Below, piece after piece: positions 40,647 to 54,433 of a stretch of DNA of 64,000 nucleotides; position 1 is the first letter of the stretch; each line of letters begins with the position of its first letter. Position numbers and translations under genes: made by a program. Origin of the DNA: CAVVAY01 sp963746465 (GTDB taxonomy: Bacteria; Actinomycetota; Actinomycetes; JACCUZ01). The notes below the pieces were generated by a model. That model worked only from the letters and a program-made list of their open reading frames with translations. It had not been told where the DNA came from and did no database searches. The stretch is from contig CAVVAY010000005.1 in assembly GCA_963746465.1 (NCBI GenBank), positions 744,001-808,000 of the forward strand. Reading direction: 5' to 3'.

Positions 40647-41936
40647 GTGACCTCCGAGACCGGAAGCAAGCCGAGCGACGTGCCTGACGCCAGCGGGCAC
40701 TTCGGGCCCTACGGCGGCCGGTTCGTCCCCGAGGCCCTGGTCGCCGCACTGGACGAGCTGACGGCCGCCTACGAGAAGGCCCGCACCGACGAGGCGTTCC
40801 AGGCCGAGCTGGCCGGCCTGCTGTCGACGTACACCGGACGCCCCAGCCCGGTCACCGACGCCCGCCGGTTCGCCGAGCACGCCGGTGGAGCCCGGGTCCT
40901 GCTGAAGCGCGAGGACCTCAACCACACCGGCTCACACAAGATCAACAATGTCCTCGGCCAGGCGCTGCTCACCCGTGGGATGGGCAAGACCAGGGTGATC
41001 GCCGAGACGGGGGCCGGGCAGCACGGGGTCGCCACTGCGACCGCCGCCGCCCTGCTCGGGCTCGAGTGCACGGTCTACATGGGCGCGGAGGACACCCGGC
41101 GTCAGGCGTTGAACGTCGCGCGGATGCGGCTTCTCGGCGCCGAGGTGATCCCGGTCGAGGCCGGCAGCCAGACCCTCAAGGACGCCATCAACGAGGCGAT
41201 GCGCGACTGGGTCACCAACGTCGAGCGCACCCACTACATCCTGGGCACCGTCACCGGTCCGCACCCGTTCCCCGCCATGGTCCGCGACTTCCAGCGGATC
41301 ATCGGTGACGAGGCGCGCCAGCAGGTGCTGGAGCTCACCGGCCGGCTCCCGGACGGGGTCGTCGCCTGCGTCGGCGGCGGCTCCAACGCCATGGGCATCT
41401 TCGCCGCCTTCCTCGACGACACCGACGTCCGGCTGTACGGCTTCGAGGCCGGCGGCGAGGGCGTCGACAGCGGCCGGCACGCGGCCCGGATGGCAGGTGG
41501 CTCGCCCGGCGTCCTGCACGGCACCCGCACCTACGTGCTGCAGGACGAGATGGGCCAGACCGTGCCGTCGCACTCGGTGTCGGCCGGGCTGGACTACCCC
41601 GGCGTCGGCCCGCAGCACGCGTGGCTGCACGACACCGGCCGCGCGACGTACGCGCCGATCACCGACGTGGAGGCGATGGACGCGTTCGCCCTGCTCTGCC
41701 GCACCGAGGGCATCATCCCGGCCATCGAGAGCGCCCACGCGCTGGCCGGTGCGATGAAGGTCGGCCGCGAGCTCGGGGACGGTGCGACACTGCTGGTGAA
41801 CCTGTCCGGCCGCGGCGACAAGGACGTCGACACGGCGGCGAAGTGGTTCGAGGTCGTCAGTGACGAGGAGATCCTGGAGTCGGCGACCGCGGTGGTCGAG
41901 CAGGGCGCGCAGGACGCCTCCGGGGAGGGCTGGTGA
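40647..41936 (+). CDS. trpB: Tryptophan synthase beta chain
   Basis: TrpB condenses indole with serine using PLP. The 429-residue protein has FGPYGGRFVPEALV, the PLP-lysine motif HTGSHKINNVLGQAL, ETGAGQHGVATATA, CVGGGSNAMG (phosphate loop) and AGLDYPGVGPQHAWL. It starts 13 nt after trpC and overlaps trpA as GTGA. Confidence 0.98.
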   Translation: MTSETGSKPSDVPDASGHFGPYGGRFVPEALVAALDELTAAYEKARTDEAFQAELAGLLSTYTGRPSPVTDARRFAEHAGGARVLLKREDLNHTGSHKINNVLGQALLTRGMGKTRVIAETGAGQHGVATATAAALLGLECTVYMGAEDTRRQALNVARMRLLGAEVIPVEAGSQTLKDAINEAMRDWVTNVERTHYILGTVTGPHPFPAMVRDFQRIIGDEARQQVLELTGRLPDGVVACVGGGSNAMGIFAAFLDDTDVRLYGFEAGGEGVDSGRHAARMAGGSPGVLHGTRTYVLQDEMGQTVPSHSVSAGLDYPGVGPQHAWLHDTGRATYAPITDVEAMDAFALLCRTEGIIPAIESAHALAGAMKVGRELGDGATLLVNLSGRGDKDVDTAAKWFEVVSDEEILESATAVVEQGAQDASGEGW

Positions 41937-42757
41937 CCGCACCCGTGACCCGGCTCGACGAAGTCCTCGCAGCGACCCGGGCCGTGGGTCGCGCCGCCCT
42001 CGTCGGCTATCTGCCCGCGGGCTATCCCTCGGTGCAGGGCGCCACCGACGCGCTGGTCGCGATGGTCCGCGGCGGCGTCGACATCGTCGAGATCGGCCTG
42101 CCCTACTCCGACCCACTGATGGACGGCTCCACCATCCAGCAAGCGGTCGAGGCCGCGCTGGAGCGCGGCACGACCACCGACGACGTGGTCGAGACCGTTC
42201 GCGGCGTCGCCGCCACCGGTGCCCCCACACTGGTGATGAGCTACTGGAACCCCATCGAGCGCTACGGCACCCAGCGGTTCGCCGAGGCTCTCGCCGCAGC
42301 CGGCGGGGCAGGTGTGATCACTCCCGACCTCACGCCGGACGAGGCCGGGACCGAGCCGTCCGACTGGCTCGGTGCCTCCGATGCGACCGGTCTCGGTCGG
42401 GTCTTCCTGGTCGCGCCGTCCTCCACCGAGGACCGCATCCGGTGGACCACCGAGCACTGCCGCGGCTTCGTCTACGCCGCCTCGACGATGGGTGTCACCG
42501 GCACCCGGACCGCCGTCGGCGACGCCGCCGGGACATTGGTACGCCGGGTACGCGCCGTGAGCGACATCCCGGTGTGCGTGGGTCTCGGGGTCTCGAACGG
42601 CGACCAGGCCGCCGAGGTTGCCTCCTTCGCCGACGGCGTCATCGTCGGGTCGGCCTTCGTGCGGGCGATGCTCGACGCCGGCTCTCCGGCGGACGGCGTC
42701 GTCGCGGTCGAGAAGCTCGCCGGCGAGCTCGCCGAAGGCGTGCGGCGCGGCCGATGA
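41933..42757 (+). CDS. trpA: Tryptophan synthase alpha chain
   Basis: TrpA releases indole from indoleglycerol phosphate and passes it to TrpB. The 274-residue barrel has IVEIGLPYSDPLMDGSTIQQA with the catalytic Glu and Asp, TLVMSYWNPIERYG, and FVYAASTMGVTGTRT. Overlaps tie it to trpB (GTGA) and to the SCO1 gene (ATGA). Confidence 0.98.
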   Translation: MTAPVTRLDEVLAATRAVGRAALVGYLPAGYPSVQGATDALVAMVRGGVDIVEIGLPYSDPLMDGSTIQQAVEAALERGTTTDDVVETVRGVAATGAPTLVMSYWNPIERYGTQRFAEALAAAGGAGVITPDLTPDEAGTEPSDWLGASDATGLGRVFLVAPSSTEDRIRWTTEHCRGFVYAASTMGVTGTRTAVGDAAGTLVRRVRAVSDIPVCVGLGVSNGDQAAEVASFADGVIVGSAFVRAMLDAGSPADGVVAVEKLAGELAEGVRRGR

Positions 42758-43362
42758 CGGGACGGCTCGCGGCCCTGGCCGCCGGCCTGCTGCTGCTCGC
42801 CGGGTGTGCGGCCGGCAGCCCTGGAGCCGTCACCACGAACGGCGAGAAGGGCTGGCACGGAACGACCGTCTCCGACGGGTACCCGCTGCCCGGGCAGACC
42901 TTCACCGACGCCGAGGGCCGCGACGTGACACCCGCCGACGTCGCGACGACACCGGTGACGCTCGTCTTCCTCGGGTACACGCACTGCCCCGACATCTGCA
43001 ACGTCGTGCTGGCCAACATCGCCTCCGCCCTTCGCGGTGCGAAACCGTCGGTGCGCAAGGACGTGCGGCTGCTGTTCGTCACGACCGACCCGGCCCGGGA
43101 CACCCCGGACGTGGTACGCGAGTACCTCGACCGGTTCGACCCGTCGTACGAAGGGCTGGTCGCCCCGGTCGGAACGGTGGAGAAGGTCGCCAACGCCCTC
43201 TACATCAGCTACGAGAAGCCAGACGGGTCGCACGGCGGAACCTACGAGGTGGATCACGGCACGTACACGACCGGCTTCGTCGACGGCATCGCTCGGGTCG
43301 TCTGGTCGGCGGAGACCAGCGTCGCCGACCTGCGGGCCGACCTCACCCGGCTGGCAGGGTGA
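42754..43362 (+). CDS. SCO1/SenC-family copper lipoprotein
   Basis: SCO1 proteins deliver copper to the CuA site of cytochrome c oxidase. The 202-residue protein has a lipoprotein signal (LLLLAGC), a thioredoxin fold with the copper Cys pair in THCPDIC, FVTTDPARDTPDVVREYLDRF, and the His ligand in EVDHGTYT. It is translationally coupled to trpA, although no oxidase gene is nearby. Confidence 0.92.
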   Translation: MTGRLAALAAGLLLLAGCAAGSPGAVTTNGEKGWHGTTVSDGYPLPGQTFTDAEGRDVTPADVATTPVTLVFLGYTHCPDICNVVLANIASALRGAKPSVRKDVRLLFVTTDPARDTPDVVREYLDRFDPSYEGLVAPVGTVEKVANALYISYEKPDGSHGGTYEVDHGTYTTGFVDGIARVVWSAETSVADLRADLTRLAG

Positions 43363-43372
43363 CCGCACGGCA

Positions 43373-43378
43373 TACGCT
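43373..43378 (+). promoter_or_regulatory. -10-like TACGCT of lgt
   Basis: TACGCT ends 9 nt before the lgt ATG, so a transcript from here would have a leader of only a few nucleotides. Confidence 0.35.
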
Positions 43379-43387
43379 GGCCTGGCG

Positions 43388-44313
<926 letters not shown>

Positions 44314-44317
<4 letters not shown>

Positions 44318-45072
44318 CCAGCGAAGCAGGCGAGGCAGCCGCGCGCCGCGCCCAGGAGCGTGCCGAGCACGAGGCCCAGCGCATCTCGCACGAGCACTCG
44401 GACGTCACCGGCGGCTGGCTGCGGCCGGCGGTGTTCGGCGCCTCCGACGGCCTGGTCTCGAACTTCGCGCTGATCGCCGGCGTGACGGGCGGCACCGACG
44501 ACAGCAAGGCGGTCCTGCTCGCCGGGCTCGCCGGGCTGGCGGCCGGCGCGTTCTCGATGGCGGCGGGGGAGTTCATCTCGGTGCGGTCGCAGGCCGAGCA
44601 GGCGATGGCCGAGATCGAGCTGGAGCGGCACGAGCTGGAGCGCAACCCGGCCGGCGAGGAGCGTGAGCTCGCCCAGATGTACGTCGCCAAGGGCCTGGAG
44701 CCTGCTCTTGCCCGCGAGGTGGCACACCAGCTCTCCCGCGACCCGCACAAGGTGCTCGGGGTCCACGTCCTGGAGGAGCTGGGGATCAACGAGGACGACC
44801 TGCCGTCCGCGCGGCTGGCGGCCGGCTCGTCGTTCGCGTCCTTCGCGATCGGGGCAGCGGTGCCGGTGCTGCCCTACCTGCTGGGCGCCACCGGCCTGCT
44901 GCCGGCGCTGCTCCTGACCTTGGCCGGGCTGTTCCTGTGCGGAGCGTTCGTCACGAAGCTCACGCCGCGCCCGTGGTGGTACGGCGGCTTGCGGCAGACC
45001 GCGGTCGGCGTCGTGGCCGCGGCGGTCACCTTCGGCGTCGGCTCGTTGGTCGGCGCCTCCGGCCTCGCCTGA
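44314..45072 (+). CDS. VIT1/CCC1-family iron/manganese transporter
   Basis: A 252-residue protein with the VIT signature GWLRPAVFGASDGLVSNFALIAGVTGG, FSMAAGEFISVRSQ, and five membrane segments. The middle soluble region (EIELERHELERNPAGEERELAQMYVAKGLEPALAREVAHQL) is the usual metal-binding loop with Glu residues. It probably moves Fe2+ or Mn2+ out of the cytoplasm. Coupled to lgt by ATGA. Confidence 0.9.
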
Positions 45073-45076
45073 CGAA

Positions 45077-45098
45077 GGGCCGGCGACGGCAACGGCCC
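45077..45098 (+). terminator. Hairpin after the VIT gene
   Basis: GGGCCG (45077-45082) and CGGCCC (45093-45098) form a 6-bp stem just after the VIT stop, without a clear U-tract. The rest of the 129-nt gap (to 45201) is GC-rich with no recognised riboswitch or gene. Confidence 0.4.
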
Positions 45099-45201
45099 AT
45101 TGACCCGCTACGACGTCGGCTTTCCCTGCGGCCGGCTCAAGCAGCCGAGGCAGCCGGTCGATGGAGCTCCCAGGGACCTCCACGCCGAGTGAGGTGGCGC
45201 C

Positions 45202-45930
45202 ATGACCGACGACTCGCCGGCTGCGCCGCACCCGAGCACAGCCGGTAGCCCGGATCTCGGCTTCTTCGCGGCCGCCCCGCGCTCGACCGTCGCCACGGAC
45301 CCGGCACCGTTCGGCGATCCCGGGCGGGCAGTCGCAGCCGTGTCGCAGCCCGTCGCCGGACCGCGCAGCCACCGCATACCGCTGGTGGCCCTCGTCCTCG
45401 TGGCAAGCCTCGCCGGGCTCGCGGTCGTCGGCGGACTGCTGATTCGCGCCTGGCAGGACACCGGCAGGGTGCCGCAGACCGTCGTGTCCACACCGGAGCA
45501 GGTCGGCGGCCTGGTCCGCAGCAGCCTCGAGGCGCCGACCCTGATGAGCTTCGAGCCCGACGTCCTGCATGCCGTGGCGATGCGGACCCCGCTCCGAGCC
45601 ACCTATGTTCGCGGCTCCGCGACGGCCGAGATCCTCGCCGTGCGCCCGGTCGAGCCGATGGACCAGGCGAGCCAGGCCCGGGTGGTCGCTGCGGTCAGCG
45701 AGGCCGCGGACCGGCTGACCGGCCTCCCGCTCGAGCTCGCTCCCGTCCTGCGGGGCGCGCTGTCCGGCCCGCTGTCCTGCTCCCAGATCCAGCTGCAGGA
45801 AGCCGTCCAGACCGCTTGCGTGGCGACCACGTCGGGCGTGGCGGTGGTCATCCTGGTCTCCGGGACGGACTACCCCGAGGCCACCGAGCTGGCCGGCGAC
45901 CTGCGGGCGGCTGTGGCGCGCCGGGGCTGA
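45202..45930 (+). CDS. Hypothetical single-pass membrane protein
   Basis: A 242-residue protein with a disordered N-terminus (residues 1-55), one membrane helix (IPLVALVLVASLAGLAVVGGLLI) and an extracytoplasmic domain of about 160 residues with two Cys (LSCSQIQ and TACVATT) that may form a disulfide. No family is recognised. The ATG follows GTGAGGTGG. Confidence 0.65.
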   Translation: MTDDSPAAPHPSTAGSPDLGFFAAAPRSTVATDPAPFGDPGRAVAAVSQPVAGPRSHRIPLVALVLVASLAGLAVVGGLLIRAWQDTGRVPQTVVSTPEQVGGLVRSSLEAPTLMSFEPDVLHAVAMRTPLRATYVRGSATAEILAVRPVEPMDQASQARVVAAVSEAADRLTGLPLELAPVLRGALSGPLSCSQIQLQEAVQTACVATTSGVAVVILVSGTDYPEATELAGDLRAAVARRG

Positions 45931-45937
45931 CCGGCCC

Positions 45938-45990
45938 GTTTCACATGCCGGAAACACCTCCCACGGTTCCGGGGGGTCCACAGTTATGCT
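45938..45990 (+). promoter_or_regulatory. gltB upstream region: GTTTC-N8-GAAAC repeat and -10 TATGCT
   Basis: GTTTC (45938-45942) and GAAAC (45951-45955) form an inverted repeat. Read as TTCAC-N6-GAAAC it resembles one half of the actinobacterial GlnR site (GTnAC-N6-GAAAC). TATGCT (45985-45990) is a plausible -10, giving a leader of about 83 nt before GTG 46080. Nitrogen control by GlnR is inference. Confidence 0.4.
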
Positions 45991-46079
45991 GACCGCCGTA
46001 CCGCAGGGCCAATGTCGTCCCTCGGTCGATGCTGCAGCTGATCGTCAGGTCAGCCATCGACGAGGAAGGGACGGCCGCC

Positions 46080-50577
<4,498 letters not shown>

Positions 50578-50585
<8 letters not shown>

Positions 50586-52041
50586 CCCGAAGGGCTTCCT
50601 CACCACGCCGAACCGCGAGCTGCCTGCCCGCCGACCGGTCGACGTGCGGATCACGGACTGGCGCGAGGTCTACGAGAAGCAGGATGCCGGCCAGCTGAAG
50701 CGGCAGGCCGGGCGCTGCATGGACTGCGGCATCCCGTTCTGCCACGACGGGTGCCCGCTGGGCAACCTCGTCCCGGAGTGGAACGACCTCGCCTGGCGGG
50801 ACGACTGGCAGGCGGCGATCGAGCGACTGCACGCGACGAACAACTTCCCCGAGTTCACCGGTCGGCTCTGCCCCGCGCCGTGCGAAGGCTCGTGCGTGCT
50901 CGGTATCAACTCCGACCCGGTGACCATCAAGCAGGTCGAGGTGTCGATCATCGATCGGGCATGGGACGAGGGATGGGTGTCGCCCCAGCCGCCCGAGCGG
51001 CTGACCGGGCGCACGGTGGCGGTCGTCGGGTCCGGGCCTGCCGGGCTGGCCGCCGCGCAGCAGCTGACCCGGGCAGGGCACACGGTCGTCGTGCTCGAGC
51101 GGGCCGACGCGATCGGGGGGCTGCTGCGCTACGGCATTCCCGAGTTCAAGATGGAGAAGCAGCAGCTGGACCGTCGGCTGGACCAGATGAGCGCCGAGGG
51201 CACCCGGTTCAAGACCGGCGTCGACGTCGGCGGCGACGAGCTCACCGCCGCGGCGTTGCGGGCGAGGTACGACGCGGTGGTCCTCGCGCTCGGTGCCACG
51301 GCGGCTCGCGATCTGCCGGTGCCCGGCCGCGAGCTGGGCGGCGTGCTGCAGGCGATGGAGTACCTCCCGCACGCGAACCGGGCCGCGCTCGACCCGGCGT
51401 ACGAGGTGCCGGTCAGCGCGGCCGGCAAGCACGTCGTCATCATCGGCGGCGGCGACACCGGCGCGGACTGCCTCGGCACCGCGCACCGTCAGGGGGCAGC
51501 GTCAGTGACCCAGCTCGAGATCCTGCCGCGGCCCGCCGACGAGCGGCCGGCGACCAACCCCTGGCCGACCTGGCCGCTGATCTATCGCACGTCGAGCGCG
51601 CACGAGGAGGGCGGGGAGCGCGTGTACGCCGTCAGCACGAACCGCTTCGTCGGCGACGACGACGGGCAGGTGCAGCAGCTCGAGCTCGTCGAGGTCACTA
51701 TGGCCGACGGACGGTTCCAGCCGGTCGAGGGCGCGGAACGCACCATCCCGGCACAGCTGGTCCTGCTGGCCATGGGTTTCACCGGCCCGCAGCAGCCAGG
51801 CCTCGTCGAGGCGCTGGAAGTCGAGCTGGACCCGCGCGGCAACATCGCCCGGGACGCGGACTTCATGACCTCGGTGCCCGGGGTCTTCGTCGCCGGGGAC
51901 GCCGGTCGCGGACAGTCGTTGATCGTCTGGGCCATCGCCGAGGGCCGAGCGGCCGCCGCGGGGGTCGACGCCTGGCTGAGGGAGGCTCCCTCGACGCTGC
52001 CCCGCCCGATCGCGCCCACGGCACGCCCGGTGGGCGTCTGA
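50578..52041 (+). CDS. gltD: Glutamate synthase small subunit
   Basis: GltD carries FAD and 4Fe-4S clusters and passes electrons from NADPH to GltB. The 487-residue protein has the N-terminal cluster Cys residues (CMDCGIPFCHDGCPLGN, CPAPCEGSC), an FAD-binding GSGPAGLAAAQQL, a second dinucleotide-binding IIGGGDTGADCLGTA, and GVFVAGDAGRGQSLIVWAI. Its GTG is 8 nt inside gltB, after GGAGG. Confidence 0.98.
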
Positions 52042-52068
52042 CCCTTCCCCTCGACCGTGCTCTCGGCC

Positions 52069-52074
52069 TAGGGT
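52069..52074 (+). promoter_or_regulatory. -10-like TAGGGT of the subtilase gene
   Basis: TAGGGT would start transcription near 52081, just before the hairpin at 52085-52109, which would then be the first structure in the mRNA. Confidence 0.3.
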
Positions 52075-52084
52075 CGGGCGAAAC

Positions 52085-52109
52085 CACGACAAAACACCCC
52101 TTTGTCGTG
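52085..52109 (+). terminator. Hairpin in the gltD-subtilase gap (terminator or 5'UTR stem)
   Basis: CACGACAAA (52085-52093) and TTTGTCGTG (52101-52109) form a perfect 9-bp stem with a 7-nt loop. It lacks a U-tract. It either ends gltBD transcripts or forms a stabilising 5' stem on the subtilase mRNA. Confidence 0.55.
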
Positions 52110-52132
52110 CCCCCCACCCTTCGGGAGCACAG

Positions 52133-53656
52133 ATGCAAGGTCGGATCCTCGGGCGTCGTCTGGGCCTAGCTGCTACCGCGGCCGCCCTCGGCGCGACCTC
52201 ATTCCTCGGCGGCGCCCCCGGCGCGTCCTCCGCTGCGCAGGTGGACTCCACGCCGGTGCCGGTGGTGACGCCGGACGGCTACCTGATGAGCTACGTCGTC
52301 AACGCCAAGGCGGCCAACCCGGGCCAGACCCGGCTCGCCGAGCGTGCCGTGCGGGACGCCGGCGGAGTCGTGGTGCAGTCCTGGCCGCAGATCGGCGTCG
52401 TCATCGCCCACTCGGACCGGTCCGCGTTCCGCGCTGACGTCGTCCGGCTGGCCGCGGGTCACGCCGTGGAGTCGGTCGGCGCCTCCCGGACCGCGCAGGT
52501 GTCCGAGGGCACCCCGGAGGACCTCGACGCCGCCTGGGCGCCCGGATCCCGCGGTGCCGCGACGTACAAGAAGGCAAGCCGCAGCAAGATCGACGAGCAG
52601 CCGAGCATCAACGGCGTCTCCGCCGGCGACGTCCAGGCCGCCACACCCGCCGCCGACCCCCGCGAGGGAGAGCAGTGGGACATGCAGATCATCAAGGCCG
52701 ACAAGGCCCACGCGGTCACCGACGGCTCGCGTGACGTCCTCGTCGGGGTTCTCGACAGCGGCATCGAGTCGACGCACCAGGACCTCGCGCCGAACATCGA
52801 CGCCGCCGACTCGGTGAGCTGCATCGACGCCGGCCGACCGGACACCACGCCCGGCAGCTGGGAGCCGACGACCAGCTCGCACGGCACCCACGTGGCCGGC
52901 ACCATCGCGGCTGCGCGCAACGGGCTCGGCATCGTGGGCGTCGCCCCGAACGTCCGGCTCGCCTCGGTGAAGGTCGTGAACGACGACGGCTTCATCTACC
53001 CCGAGTACGCGATCTGCGGGTTCGTCTGGGCCGCTGACCACGGCATGGATGTCACGAACAACAGCTACTACGTCGACCCGTGGGAGTTCTGGTGCGGCGA
53101 CCAGCCGGACCAGGCGGCAGGCATGGAGGCGGTCCGCCGTGCGGTGGCCTACTCCGAGCAGAAGGGTGTCGTCAGCGCCGCGGCCGCAGGCAACTCGGCG
53201 TACGACCTGGCCAACAAGACGACGAACAACAGCAGCCCGAACGACACGACGCCGGTCCCTAGGACCATCAACAACGGGTGCAAGGACATCCCGACCGAGC
53301 TGCCGGGCGTGGCTACCGTGTCATCGATCACCCGGACCATGACGCTGTCGAGCTTCTCGAACATCGGGCTCGGCGTCATCGACGCGGCAGCTCCCGGCTC
53401 GTCGATCTTGTCGACGATCACGGGCAACCGCTACGGCAACATGAGCGGAACGTCGATGGCGTCGCCGCACGTCGCCGGGGTGCTCGCGCTGCTCAAGACG
53501 GCTCACCCGGACGCCAGCCCCGCCCAGCTGATCGCTTTGCTGCGTGCGCAGGCCGACGACCAGGCGTGCCCGGTGACCCCGCGCTGCACCGGCACCACAC
53601 AGGACAACGCGTACTTCGGTGAGGGCATCGCCGACGCGTTGGACGCGGTTCAGTAG
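52133..53656 (+). CDS. Secreted S8 (subtilisin-like) serine protease
   Basis: A 507-residue exported protease. It has a signal peptide (residues 1-36, ending GASSAAQ), an inhibitor-like propeptide (SYVVNAKAANPGQTRLAERAV), and an S8 catalytic domain with Asp in LVGVLDSGIEST (about 207), His in SSHGTHVAGTIAA (about 248) and Ser in GTSMASPHVAGVLAL (about 440). It ends soon after the catalytic domain with no anchor, so it is probably released. A strong terminator follows. Confidence 0.94.
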   Translation: MQGRILGRRLGLAATAAALGATSFLGGAPGASSAAQVDSTPVPVVTPDGYLMSYVVNAKAANPGQTRLAERAVRDAGGVVVQSWPQIGVVIAHSDRSAFRADVVRLAAGHAVESVGASRTAQVSEGTPEDLDAAWAPGSRGAATYKKASRSKIDEQPSINGVSAGDVQAATPAADPREGEQWDMQIIKADKAHAVTDGSRDVLVGVLDSGIESTHQDLAPNIDAADSVSCIDAGRPDTTPGSWEPTTSSHGTHVAGTIAAARNGLGIVGVAPNVRLASVKVVNDDGFIYPEYAICGFVWAADHGMDVTNNSYYVDPWEFWCGDQPDQAAGMEAVRRAVAYSEQKGVVSAAAAGNSAYDLANKTTNNSSPNDTTPVPRTINNGCKDIPTELPGVATVSSITRTMTLSSFSNIGLGVIDAAAPGSSILSTITGNRYGNMSGTSMASPHVAGVLALLKTAHPDASPAQLIALLRAQADDQACPVTPRCTGTTQDNAYFGEGIADALDAVQ

Positions 53657-53687
53657 TCGAGAGCTGCAGTAGCCGTACGTTCACCAG

Positions 53688-53728
53688 CACGCGAGGGACC
53701 TCCTGATCGGGGGTCCCTCGCGTGTTTT
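53688..53728 (+). terminator. Intrinsic terminator after the subtilase gene
   Basis: A 13-bp perfect stem, CACGCGAGGGACC (53688-53700) with GGTCCCTCGCGTG (53712-53724), has an 11-nt loop and is followed by TTTT. It is the only classical stem plus T-run noticed in the window. Confidence 0.85.
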
Positions 53729-53789
53729 GCAGGGGAGGGCCCGGGCACGCGACTGAGGTACCCGAGACAGCAAGGAGAGTGAGGCCGTC

Positions 53790-54347
53790 ATGGCAGCGAC
53801 TCTGACCGGGAAGACGATCGCGTTCCTCGTCGGGCCCGAGGGCATCGAGCAGGTCGAGCTGACCGAGCCGTGGAAGGCAGTCCAGGACGCCGGTGGCACC
53901 CCCCGGCTGGTCTCGACCGACTCCGGGCAGGTGCAGGCATACAACCACCTGGACAAGGCTGACACCTTCGACGTGGACGACACCGTCGACGGGAAGTCCG
54001 CAGCCGACTTCGACGCCCTGGTTCTGCCCGGCGGCGTGGCCAACCCGGACTTCCTCCGGACCCAACCGGCGGCCGTATCATTCGCGAAGTCGTTCTTCGA
54101 CGCCGGGAAGCCGGTGGCCTCCATCTGCCACGCACCATGGACGCTGGTGGAGGCCGACGTCGTCCGTGGTCGCCGGATGACGTCCTGGCCGAGCGTCAAG
54201 ACCGATCTGCGCAACGCCGGCGCCGACTGGGTGGACGAGGAGGTCGTGGTCTGCGAGAAGGGTGCCAACGTGCTCATCAGCAGCCGCAAGCCCGACGACC
54301 TCAAGGCGTTCTGCGGCGAGTTGGTGGACCGGTTCGCGACCACGTGA
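53790..54347 (+). CDS. DJ-1/PfpI-family (type 1 glutamine amidotransferase-like) protein
   Basis: A 185-residue protein. KTIAFLVGPEGIEQVELTEPWKAVQDAG is the usual start of the YhbO/PfpI branch, followed by DALVLPGGVANPDFL and the nucleophile Cys in SICHAPWTLVEADVVRGR (about residue 113). Relatives act as stress chaperones, glyoxalases or deglycases; some annotated as proteases. The ATG follows AAGGAGAG. Confidence 0.9.
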   Translation: MAATLTGKTIAFLVGPEGIEQVELTEPWKAVQDAGGTPRLVSTDSGQVQAYNHLDKADTFDVDDTVDGKSAADFDALVLPGGVANPDFLRTQPAAVSFAKSFFDAGKPVASICHAPWTLVEADVVRGRRMTSWPSVKTDLRNAGADWVDEEVVVCEKGANVLISSRKPDDLKAFCGELVDRFATT

Positions 54348-54421
54348 CGTCACCTGCCGTTCCCGGTCCGGGCGAGTCCCATCACTCGGACCCATCGGTC
54401 GCAGCGCACCCCCGGCAGCAA

Positions 54422-54427
54422 TAGGCT
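54422..54427 (+). promoter_or_regulatory. -10 hexamer of pyk, leaderless arrangement
   Basis: TAGGCT is followed by 6 nt (CCGGGG) and the GTG start of pyk. No separate ribosome site is needed in this arrangement. Confidence 0.5.
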
Positions 54428-54433
54428 CCGGGG

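Noticed and set aside
45073..45201. Riboswitch (for example c-di-GMP or c-di-AMP type)
   Set aside because: GC-rich stems are present, but none of the conserved core motifs of known classes could be matched.
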